From Fennellomyces sp. T-0311 (lineage: Eukaryota > Mucoromycota > Mucoromycetes > Mucorales > Lichtheimiaceae), in the NCBI GenBank assembly GCA_025266875.1, contig JALLLT010000128.1, positions 1 through 21,465 of the forward strand: a stretch of 21,465 nt of DNA. Direction: 5' to 3'. The position numbers were made by a program, and so were the translations under genes. The notes below the pieces were generated by a model. It was not told the DNA's origin and searched no databases. It was given only the letters and a program-made list of their open reading frames with translations. This document shows, piece after piece, positions 1 to 9,150 of the stretch (its first letter is position 1; each line of letters begins with the position of its first letter).

Positions 1-42
1 CTCTTTTAAACACCAGTTTTTCATGTCAAGCAACTTTATTTT

Positions 43-3000
43 TCAAAATGTTATTCTTTTTGGCAAAGGGATTACAACCATCGAAGCCGTTGCAGGATCC
101 CCTTGTGTCCCATGCGGAACGACCGCCACCTGGGAATGGATTCGGTGAACTGGAATTATGCACGTTTCATCTTCTTCCATGTATTGCCAGTGCCACTCCT
201 CAAGTGTTGCCGGTATGAATCGTTGCTGCTCGCTGGAACTGTACCAACGAACGAACGCAAGATAATGGGCAATCGGTCGACGATTGATGGCGACGGTGTG
301 CTTGAAAAAGTACATTACGCGCCCAGGGTATGCACGACGTAGCCCTCGCCGCAAGTAGATTACTTGGATGTGTGAACCGCGGGACGATGACACTGCTGCT
401 GATCGGTATGTCTGCCCAAAGATCTCGATCGTTCGAAACTTCTCAACTCTTTCGGTAGCATATGCGCGGCCTGCAATATTGCCCCGAGGTGCCAAAACAT
501 CTATGCCGTACGTATCACTGTAGTACTGGAGCAAGAGGGCGTGGTGCTCTTCACTGAGGTTCGCAACAACGCCATTGTTCATCGAGATCGTAAGGGATGG
601 CGGCAATGGCTCGGCTCCAGTGATGTTCGAGGTTAGCCCGGGGTTCAACGAGTGGTCAAGGAATGCCTCATAGTCAAAAGCGTTGGGACCATGCTGTTGA
701 ACTCGACGAGTGGATTGGCCAGCAATACGTAACAGCATTTCGAGTTGATCGGCATAGTCCACGAAACGGGCAGCTTGACGTTGAACAAAGTCGGCGGCAC
801 CTGTCTTCTCGATGAAGCGCTTCATGAAGGTAACTTCAAAGCAATCCTTCTGGTTCGTTTCGGCATCTTTCATGAAGCCGTTGTATCTTTCAAAACTGAA
901 GGCCCAGTATCCGTAGATCGGTCCATACAGCAGCAAGATATCCTGGAGATGGAGATGAAGGTGCATATTGAGAGTTACGGCATCATCGCCATATAGCCTC
1001 GCGCAATTGGCTACGAATTCAACCAGCTTGTCGTGTGCTTCGCTGATTTCGGCAATGGTAATCCGGGTTTTCACTAGCAACCGGCAGGCATCGACGAAAA
1101 GGAGCCAATGCAGATAATGGTCGCGCGGCAATACGGTTTTTAGTACATACGGGGAGTACACCAAGATCCACACTCTCCAGTCATCCACCGTCATGAATCC
1201 AAACTTCCGTTGTATCTTGCGCTGAAGTGTGGGCATTCCGGGAGGCAGGATGATCCGATCCGCCTTCACCTGCATCTCGTTGAGCACCGATTCTGACAGG
1301 AAGCCCTCTGATTTCCATATTACGACCATCCGCTCCGCGGTACCAAGGAAAAGGTTATGCATGGGATCAATCACACACGCACGTATAGCATCGTAGTATG
1401 GAAGTTGATGGAGTTGCGACCAGCGCGTCCCGTTCTGTCGCTCAAGTCGATATCGCGCGGCCTGGGTTGTTGCTGCTGACCATGCTTCAGCCCCCAGGCG
1501 ATTGTCCTCATTTCTTCGCAATGTGTCGTTGGGGATGTCAATGCCAGCGTAGATCATCTTGCCAGTTTCGAGGTCGGTCACAAACTCACGGTAGCACTTG
1601 TTACAAGCACGTGTGCTTGCATGAGATGTAAAGCCGCAGACTTTACGGCTTGCTGGGATATCGCAGACAACGTTGAAAAGCACAGCACGCACTCGAGCAA
1701 CTCCAGGTTCTCCAGCAATCTCCATGTTGACTCCGGTGTACAAGGCGCGAAGGTCAGTGACAAGAGGTGCCAAGTAATTGTTCATCTGGTAAGTGCTCGG
1801 TTCGCGTGGTCCAGGCATGACGCCAACAAGAATAACGTTCTCAATCTTGTAGCGCTCAGCACGAGGGAGGTTATTGACAATGAGATATATGGCGCCACAA
1901 GAATAACCAGAATCAAAGGGTGCGAACCAGTCAACACTCAGTGTGAGCATCAGGGATCGCCTATCACCAACGAAACTGTCTTGGCTATTTTCAGCCTTGA
2001 TACTCTCCCACATAGCGCCATCTTGGATGTCTGAATAGGTGCCGTAAAATGGACGCCGTCTCCATTCCTGGATCTTTTCATCAAAACCGTTGCGTTTGAA
2101 TAGCTTTTGCAAGCCTGCTCGAACCAGATAGTAAGGATACTGCTTGAGTGGGGTCCGGCGCCCTCTGTTTCGGCGGTTGGAGGATAACTTGAATAATGGG
2201 TTCGCGCATACGTTGCCATTCAAAGGAGCGGTCTCACAAAGGTTTGGTGCGGTGGGCAGCAGATAGATCGCGTGGCACTTCGAACAGGCAACATACATGA
2301 CGATCGGCTCTGTCAGTTCGTGGAATCCAATGTATTGGCGAATTGTCGGTATAGTAGCAGGGAAGTTGAAAGCTGGAACGTGCATAAAAGAGACTAACAT
2401 CATGGCGAAAGTGATCAAGGTAGTCGCAGTGCGTTCAGAGAGATGATGCAGCTGGAAAAGGACAAGAAACATGAAGATGAAGAACAGAGGCTGTGGGATC
2501 AAATCGCGAAAGTGACCAGCTGGAGCGGTAGGTTGTGGATCGGCATTCATGTCTGTAGCGTTTTTTGTTAACAGTTATATTCTAGTCTTGACGCACGTTT
2601 TTTCACCCACCTTCATCGTCATTGATCAACGGATCAAAACTCTCCATTGGTTCCTCGATCGGTGCATCTCCATCTTCTGTAACGGCGTCATCAAATGACT
2701 CTTGCGGCAAAAACTCGTGGCTCAATTCAGGCGACAGCTGCGCAGGTTCCGGTGAGTTATCCAATACGGATCCTATTTTTTCATCAGCAAGCTAACTTCG
2801 AATAACATTTTTTTGACATACCATCACCATCAATAGACATCGGCTCATCGCTGCTTTGGCTCTCGTTTTCCTCTGCATTTGCGGCTGCTTCATCATCTAC
2901 ATATCAACTCGGTCAATATAATATATCGTGCTTTACAGCATTCGGGCTTACCACTGGATTCCATTAGCCTTGCAGTAATATTACGCTGGTAATGTGCATT

Positions 3001-3087
3001 GTACGTTGCTTCCGTTACAGCTATGCCATAAGGATTTCGGCGAGTGCAGGCGGCGCAAAAGCATTGGAATAATTCCTGACGGGACAT
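43..3087 (-). CDS. Tnp2-like CACTA transposase, four exons, intact (960 aa)
   Basis: Predicted DDE transposase of the CACTA (CMC) superfamily, which would cut the transposon ends in the nucleus. Exons on the minus strand are 3087-2952, 2896-2822, 2772-2611 and 2552-43; the introns are 55, 49 and 58 nt, all GT-AG and phase 1, and splicing gives one open frame. The N-terminus has a C9-x-C11-x2-C14 cluster, then an acidic linker, a Leu/Phe-rich helical block and C214-x2-C217. Candidate catalytic residues are D332 (in SVDWF), D422 (in CDIPA) and E679 (in FERYNG); C441-x2-C444 and DPMHNLFLGT (from 520) are family hallmarks. The start at 3087 was chosen because element B starts the same way (MS-Q-L) and exon 1 is 136 nt and exon 3 is 162 nt in both. 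A longer frame to 3144 exists. It has no stop or frameshift, unlike the copies in B and C. Assignment of the acidic triad is by motif, not by structure. Confidence 0.85.
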
Positions 3088-3154
3088 TGGCAATGAGGTA
3101 AGTGCTGTGTAGGAGAAGTATAGATGCCAATCTTTTGCAAGCATTTCCTGTCTC

Positions 3155-3162
3155 TATTTATA
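3155..3162 (-). promoter_or_regulatory. TATA box of the element A transposase gene
   Basis: TATAAATA on the minus strand, about 70 bp upstream of the start codon at 3087. Element B has TATATAAA at nearly the same distance upstream of its transposase start, which supports both the promoter and the start choice. Confidence 0.55.
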
Positions 3163-3865
3163 CTCTTCTTTTTCTTTGCTTATGCCACTGTGCCATAATA
3201 CTAAAACGTGGATATACACCGCTTATTAACACATTTGCTTGGCGACATGTCTCTCTCTTTGTCTATGTAAATTGCTTTCTTGGCAACATTTGCTCTACGT
3301 GTTGCATTATCAAACGGCCACGTTTTTTCATGCAATTAATTTTCCCAATTTGGATTATAGTCTCCTTTCAAAGTAGTTGGCGGCATAAATAAACTTGCAT
3401 TTGTCAACGGTGCCTGGACGCTCGAAATTACACACAGTCTTGGCTTTTTAAGTACGGACAAGTTTATGCAAACAATGAGCTACTACATTGGACATGCATT
3501 CCCGCTGGCATCTTGTGGAATAGCCACACTACAGCATCTCTTTTTTTTTTGCTGCCGGAGTAGAAAATTGCGACAGTAGTTTAATAAAGTGCTCTCCTTT
3601 GAACTACATGGTTCATCTCAAACCAATGTTAAGATCGCCTGCCATTTCATCCTTACTCTGCTGACATTGCCAAATGGCATTGCTGCTTCACTGTTTCACA
3701 CGTTCCAAATTAGGCTTAAACGCTTGTACTTCATTTATTTTCGCTGACACATGACATCGGAATACCATTGCCGTTGGCTATGTTCCTTTTTTTTCTTGCT
3801 GTGACACCATGTACCAATATCAAAATCGTGGGTCCCCGCAGTTTCTCACGTACCCCCACTCCAGT
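3163..3865. other. Element A right subterminal region, non-coding
   Basis: About 700 bp without a supportable gene between the promoter and the terminal palindrome. It contains several CTTGGC hexamers (3238, 3279 and 3439), a motif also repeated in the matching part of element B. These could be transposase or accessory-protein binding sites, but the count is small. Confidence 0.4.
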
Positions 3866-3905
3866 TAAGATAATGCGCAGCTTTTAAAAGCAGAGCATTA
3901 TCTTA
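3866..3905. repeat. 40 bp near-perfect palindrome at the proposed end of element A
   Basis: The arms TAAGATAATGC (3866-3876) and GCATTATCTTA (3895-3905) are perfect inverted copies. Between them is a second self-complementary core, GCTTTTAAAAGC on the minus strand, separated by 3 nt internal loops. Elements B and C also have a hairpin just inside a terminal repeat, so this is probably part of the transposon end. Confidence 0.7.
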
Positions 3906-3918
3906 CCACTGCGCAGTG

Positions 3919-5300
3919 CCAGTGGGTCGAAGGACACAGTGGTGATCCCACCTTTGGTAAGGGCTGTCTTGAGCTCATCCTCAAAGGAACGGTGGATGAG
4001 CAGCCCCACATATCCCTTGGTAGGGAAGTGGATGTCAAGGATACGGTTTTGTGCAATGCCTAGGATGCGTAGGCAATTGCGTACCTCACTATGTGGCATA
4101 CGATGAGGGCTGTTAAGGTATACAAAAGTGTAACCTTGGATAGCATTTTGATCCACTGGCTGGAATCCACGGCCGGCCCATGCAACCATTGCTGCTGTCG
4201 GCGTTTTTACGACGCTTTTTGCTAAGCGTCGGTTTTTGTTGCTATTGCTGTTGCTGTTGCTTGCGATTGCAGCATATGTCGCTTTTGCTGCTGGCTGTTG
4301 TTGCTGCTTTTGATGCTGTGGCGGCTTCTGTTGCGGCTGTTGTTGCTGCTGCTTTTGCTGGCGTCGCTCAAGTGCATCAAACTGGCGATCCATTCGTTTT
4401 GCAGCACGATCCTGTTGCTGCTGTCGCTGTTGATTTTGCAGCACACGCTGCCTTTCCCGTTCGGGGCGGCCTGCTTCCCATTCTTCAGCTGTGGGTGCAT
4501 GACATGACCCCAACAAATCTTGGCGGTTGTCCACCTCCATAGCTGCAGCTGGTGGTGTTGCACCCGCGGGTACCTGGCTTGTTGCTTGCTGTTCAAGTTC
4601 AGCAATTCGTGCATGTGCTTTTTCCAAAGCAGCACGCAGCTCCTGGTTTTCTTGCAATAAAGCCTCCATGTGCTCTATTTTCTCCTTTTGGGCTAGGATT
4701 GTTTGCTCTTGGTTATACGTGCGTTGCTCCTAGATATGAAGATGTTTCTCCATTTCTTCTGCATGACCTTCCCATCCGCGGACCCATCTTTCCAAATTAA
4801 AGGAAGATGGTGCTGAGAGTTGCGATGATAACGTCAGGTTTGAGCTATCAAACGCACTAGCAGGGATATCATCTGCCCATGACTCGAGTGGCTTTTGCTG
4901 TTGCTGTTGCTGCTGTTGCTGTGCTGCTACACCTAATAGAATCAAAGGACTATTTTCGGCAGTACGCACAGGATCTAGTGATCTAGGAGTGCCTCCTGGT
5001 GACATGATATCAGTGGATGCACTATCCATTGTGGAACGCACACTGCTGGTGTGTTGTTTTAGCTGTAAACTGCGTGGCAAATTGCTTTTTCCTAAAGAAC
5101 GTGGGCCAAGAATGCCAGAAACAGCTGATGCTTTGAGTATACAATGCCGTGGAATGGATGTACGAGGTGGTACTATCGATGCACTTCTTGGTGTAATTGA
5201 CTGGTCGGGTGGATGGTTACCGGATTTGGGTAAGGAAGTAGGGGGTGGAACACGTGACAATTTTTGAGGTAGTGGTTGATGTGGTACAAGAATTTTGGCG
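3919..5300 (-). pseudogene. LINE-like ORF1 (nucleic-acid-binding) fragment, Gln-rich, cut by transposons on both sides
   Basis: One minus-strand frame runs from 5300 to 3919, interrupted by a single TAG at 4732-4730. Sequence on both sides of the TAG is Gln/Glu-rich in the same frame, so a CAG to TAG change is likely. The first in-frame ATG is at 5029. Upstream is Ser/Pro-rich sequence; then come a poly-Gln run (near 4920), a charged coiled-coil-like stretch (near 4600), a long Gln/Asn-rich tract (4200-4460) and a compact domain with YVGLLIH ending at FDPL. The last domain resembles the end of ORF1 in fungal non-LTR retrotransposons; this is from memory of the family. Beyond FDPL the frame enters element A. 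Element C begins at 5301. No reverse transcriptase is in the window. A Gag-like protein of another retroelement is possible. Confidence 0.55.
5298..5300. other. Target site duplication GCG, left copy (element C)
   Basis: GCG immediately before the CACTG terminus at 5301, matching GCG at 19281-19283. A 3 bp duplication is the CACTA superfamily hallmark. Confidence 0.85.
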
Positions 5301-5325
5301 CACTGCACTTAAAATGATTTTTAGC
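5301..5325 (+). repeat. Left terminal inverted repeat of element C (25 bp)
   Basis: It matches the reverse complement of 19256-19280 at all 25 positions. Identity ends after TTTTTAGC. A 7 bp hairpin with a 3 nt loop (5319-5335, TTTTAGC and GCTAAAA) overlaps its inner edge. Confidence 0.95.
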
Positions 5326-5336
5326 CTGGCTAAAAT

Positions 5337-5516
5337 TGGGCTCAAAGGCCGACTTTGAGCTGATTTGAGCTGGCTCAAATCCCACATTTGAGCGATTTTG
5401 AGCCAGATCAATGACCACCTTTAAACCAGCTCATTCTGCTCAAATGTGGACTTTGAGCCAGCTAATTTTCTCAAATGTGGCCTTTGAGCGATTTTGAACC
5501 TGGCTCAAAACATACA
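5337..5516. repeat. GCTCAAA/TTTGAGC subterminal repeats, left end of element C
   Basis: About ten copies of the heptamer or one-base variants in both orientations within 180 bp, several paired as short inverted repeats. Similar motifs fill 19149-19255. Dense subterminal repeats are the usual binding sites of the CACTA accessory protein (TnpA in plant En/Spm); that role here is inferred. Confidence 0.85.
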
Positions 5517-6920
5517 TTCTCTCTTTTTTTTTAACATCTTATTGGTTAAAACTAGCGTACTATTATTCTTTTCTTAAATAATAATTGGTTCACATTTGCA
5601 AAAAAAAAGTTTTTTTTTCCTTTTATATAACGTTAAAGAAGTGTTTTTATTGATAAAATAATATTACTTCAAAAGCTTATAATAAAGAAACTATATACAA
5701 AAAGTATTTCTATTTGTAAAACTATAAATGCTTACCTTTTTTCCAATAATAAAGTGTTGCTTTGTAAAAAAAAGTGCTATTCTTACATATGCTTTGATAG
5801 TGTGAGGTTTGTTTTTTGTTTTCCACTCTATTGAAAAGCTAGCTAATTAGTATCATATAAAAGAAAAAAAAAAGCCAACATACCGTTTGAACGATCAAGT
5901 AACAAGAGGACGCCTAATATAAAATGTTTAAGTACTGTAGTTAAAGAAAAGTATACCGTAAGATTATATACAAAAAGTTCTCTGTAAAAAAAAATGAAGT
6001 GAAAAAGAATCTGTTTATCATGGTGGAAAAAATACATACCAATATTATAGGTGACAGAATTTGCGTAAAAGAGGTCTTTATAAAAAAAACGCGTCAGCCA
6101 GCTATACAACCTCACAGCCCAAAAAGCATACTGTAAAAGAAACCGTAGCAACAGGTTTTTGTGTAAAAGTTGTCTTTATAAGAAAAAACTGCATTAGTTA
6201 TATATACAACCTCACAACTCAGAAGTATACCATAAAAACCATAGCAACAGCTTTAAAAATGCTTGGAAACAATTTGAGAACAGCGGTACTGGCAGAAAAG
6301 AGAGTTGTGGCAGACAGAATACAAACGCGTTTACAGCAGTAGTAGTACACATACCTTACACATGTCTGAAACTGAATAAAAACGTTGGTTGCAGTACATG
6401 GCACTGTACAGAGTGAAAGGCTGATCGCGCGTGCTGGAAATCACGACTAGAGAAAGGTCAAAGGGACAATTGTCGGAAGAGATGGGGCTAGTAATGTCAT
6501 TACTGAATTCAAAGTTTACCATGGAGATTATATAACGCCGTGATTCTTAGGGAGAAAAATGCTGGGAGAAAGAAAAGGAAGAGAATAGCGAGGGAAAAGT
6601 ATATTTTTTAAACCCGGTCAATTGTCAAAATATGACTTGTCCAACAGGGGTGCGCCTGTCATCATTTGTGTCGCTGTATCGTATACACTGTCATATTTGG
6701 TGCAAGCGTGCTTTTACTTATAATAACAATACTAGCACTCTGTGCTTTATACCAATCATCGTTTGCAACCGTAACCTAAGGGTAGTAAGTATTATTAATG
6801 GGACAACAATTCTGACAATATCATATTCAGTTTTTGTGTGCGTTGTATGTGTGACATACACAATTAAAATTTAACTGACGCTGATAACAGTGCTGTGATT
6901 CGCAAGATGGAGTGAGGAAG
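5517..6920. other. AT-rich non-coding region of element C, upstream of the accessory gene
   Basis: Very AT-rich with homopolymer runs; no open frame here looks protein-like. It holds the imperfect tandem duplication near 6063-6258. The rest is unstructured as far as I can see. Confidence 0.5.
6063..6258 (+). repeat. Imperfect tandem duplication, about 98 bp unit
   Basis: GCGTAAAAGAGGTCTTTATAA at 6063 recurs as a variant at 6161. The following blocks, including TATACAACCTCACA and GTAGCAACAG / ATAGCAACAG, repeat in the same order with a 98 bp shift. A further degenerate copy may lie near 5945-6000. Confidence 0.7.
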
Positions 6921-6927
6921 TATAAAA
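6921..6927 (+). promoter_or_regulatory. TATA box of the element C accessory gene
   Basis: TATAAAA lies 48 bp upstream of the start codon at 6969, giving a plausible short 5' leader. Confidence 0.55.
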
Positions 6928-6968
6928 AGTTTTCGTTCTCCATATTTTAAGATTCGCCTTTCTCTATT

Positions 6969-8284
6969 ATGTCTGGTTCATTCGATTTTACACGCAGTTA
7001 CGATATGTACTTGAGCCCACCCCAGCCTATGGATAGCCCAAGTGTCAATTTCTCGTCGCAAGACAATTCATCTTTGGAGGCAACCCTTCCTTTCAATGGA
7101 AGTGCTGCTTTCGACGCGCCCTTGCGACGCACCAAGCGCGCACGACACCTTGATGGTGCAGAGTCAGTCGCTCAAGCCACCATCATTGGTAATGACGACG
7201 ACGACGTGCACACAATGATGGTTAAGATGCAGCACGCGTTTAACCAGCGTTGTGGGCAACTGGAGGTGGATCTGCAGCTTCAGGCGCGGAAGCTCAAGAA
7301 TGCAGAGAGCCTAGTTGGCGCCTTGCAGAAGAAGGTCACCAAGCTGGAGCAGGACAATGTAGACCTGCAAACCCAGGTCAACGAACTCAACCGCAAGGCC
7401 GAGCAAACGCGCTCCAAGAAAGTGTCCAACGGACGCGATCCTGTGCTCTCGGTAACATATTTACCGAATGCGTATATCTTTAGTTTAACTGTTGTTTCGT
7501 TTAGGGTGAGATTAGGAGCTACTTCACGGCCCTAAGACCTCATGTCCGCAGCCTTGACGCTCCCGACCCGGTCATTGCGGATTGCACCGTGTTGCATGCT
7601 GCTGTGCAGTATATGCGCACGGATGTAATGAAAGGCCTTGGAGTCGATTGGCCTGCGCCGTTCGTTGAGCAGAAGATACGAACATGGTTCAAGAACAGCG
7701 GCGCACGGTCCAAGCTCACCGGGGATGAACGAGCAGCGACCAACAAGGCTGCTCAGCTTGTTACTGCTCGCCGCGAGGTGAGACTTTGCAAAAACGTTTT
7801 TAGCTAATATAACTTAACCATATCTATTAGAAATTGAATTGGCGCAAGAAAGTAGTGGACGACGAACGCTACAAGGCAATTCTGGACAACGAATTCGAGG
7901 AAGGGTATGAGAAGCTCGTTCAGCATGAGTTTCTCATGTCCGATGAGGAAGACGTGCGTGATGAGAGCGGCATCATGAGAGCAAAGCGTCCGTTGCGCCC
8001 TCTTTGGAGAGCACCTGTGGTGCGTAGTGTGTTCTGGCTGGAGTTACGAGATTTTGTGTTCTGACTATATTTATATGCAGGTCGATGAGTTGTACGCTAG
8101 GCTCAAAGTGCTACGGGAGCTACAAACCAAAAAGCCCCTACACCATCTTCCTCGCCTAGCGTCCAAAGTGGACAGGGGAGAGTTGACCGATGAGCAGCGA
8201 AAGCTGTTGCCCGACTGGGCCGTCAATTCTCCCGACGAAGCTACGCAGCGTCCTGAGGAATTTGATGAAAATGTACAGGAATAA
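6969..8284 (+). CDS. CACTA accessory (TnpA-like) protein, four exons, 382 aa
   Basis: Exons are 6969-7451, 7505-7777, 7831-8019 and 8081-8284; the introns are 53, 53 and 61 nt, GT-AG, all phase 0. The product has a Ser-rich N-terminus, a basic nuclear-localisation-like patch (RRTKRAR, 53-59), a coiled coil at about 80-150, and a basic domain with WFKNSGARSK (222-231). Then come an acidic MSDEE (288-292), LWR (310-312) before the last intron, and PDWA (359-362). The order of parts and the intron positions match the gene at 12511-13699, so I treat them as one family. A role as a multimeric DNA-binding partner of the transposase is inferred from position, coiled coil and the plant TnpA precedent. 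WFKN resembles the third helix of a homeodomain, but full domain membership is not shown. The gene converges on the transposase gene. Confidence 0.75.
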
Positions 8285-9150
8285 AAGCACCAACGTGGTA
8301 GGGTGGTAGGGTTGGGCTTGGGACAAAAAAGATTGAGCTGTCTTTGGGCGCAAAAGTTGGGCATAAAGCTCATGGGTTAACAATCGTTAGCAACAGTCAA
8401 GGAGAACGGTAATTGTAAACTCATGAGTGCACAATGTTTTTACAATCTCGTAGGGATCATGGTATTTGCGCATAACTCCTATTCAAGAAAACATGGACTG
8501 AAAAGAAAGAGTGTCAAAAATTTTATTTCTGGGATACAGGCTTACTAGAAAAGTAAGGACGCTTCTAAAATACCACGGTGCCCTGAGGCGGTGCCTTTCA
8601 TATTTCCGTTGGTTGAATGGTCCGCCTCTGGATCATATCAGACAATTCCCGAGCCAACTTACCTATGTTTATACTTAAATGGATCATTATCGCTTCGTAT
8701 AAAAAAAACAGAGCCGCATAATGTCATAGTCAGTTAAAGACGAATCAAGTTATAGCAGACGTTCTCTCTCGTGTGATCGAATGATAAGCATCGAATGCTT
8801 CCGAAGTAGTGCAAAGCGCGCGTCTAAGGACATTCTACTGAATAGCTACACAAGGCGTAGATTCATAAAGGCATAGAAGTATAAGTATATCGAATAGTGG
8901 AAGGAGTGAAGTGTGGGCAACGAAGACATAAGTAGAAAAAGGTACATAAACATAAGATACAGGGAAAGAGAATGGAAATAAATAATAGAGAGCATAAGGC
9001 ATAAGGCATAAGGCATAAGAAGGAATTGGCATAGGGCATATAGGCGTATTTTCGTGGTTGTAGAAATCGGAATTAAAGGAAAACGAATGGTGGAAGTCGG
9101 GAATGTAGGAAGCAATGAAGGTAAAAGTGTAATGAACGGAATGGAGGCGA
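8285..9150. other. Intergenic region between the convergent genes of element C
   Basis: Non-coding spacer of about 870 bp holding the 3' ends of both genes. The only structure I see is a heptamer array at 8992-9019 and general A/G richness after about 8860. A stop-free Tyr/Leu-rich frame on the minus strand at 8835-9115 is low-complexity and unlikely to be coding. Confidence 0.5.
8992..9019 (+). repeat. Four tandem copies of GCATAAG
   Basis: Four exact 7 bp units in a row. It is a simple microsatellite in a spacer. Confidence 0.9.

Larger units (their letters stand above)
1..3918 (-). mobile_element. CACTA-like DNA transposon, element A (partial, one end in window)
   Basis: The minus-strand Tnp2-type gene at 43-3087 defines this element. 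The right boundary is proposed at 3918. Read on the minus strand, the sequence from there begins CACTGCGCAGTGG, followed by a large palindrome, and the LINE reading frame outside it stops matching a LINE at the same point. The distance from start codon to proposed end (831 bp) is close to that in element B (887 bp). The other terminus and any accessory gene lie left of base 1, so neither the terminal repeat nor the target duplication (predicted CCA, 3919-3921) can be confirmed here. Confidence 0.6.

Noticed and set aside
2365..2510. Hydrophobic runs near the N-terminus of the Tnp2-like proteins as membrane segments
   Set aside because: The same Leu/Phe-rich block recurs in all three transposases between zinc-ligand clusters; a buried helical region of a nuclear protein fits better than a membrane anchor.
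3907..3918. CACTGCGCAGTG as two back-to-back transposon ends or an excision footprint
   Set aside because: A single element A terminus explains the junction with fewer events, and no second element lies on the LINE side.
4180..4800. Leu/Ala-rich plus-strand open frames
   Set aside because: They are antisense readings of the Gln-codon repeats in the LINE-like ORF1.
5173..5418. Minus-strand open frames crossing 5300
   Set aside because: They cross the element C boundary and exist only because of the insertion.
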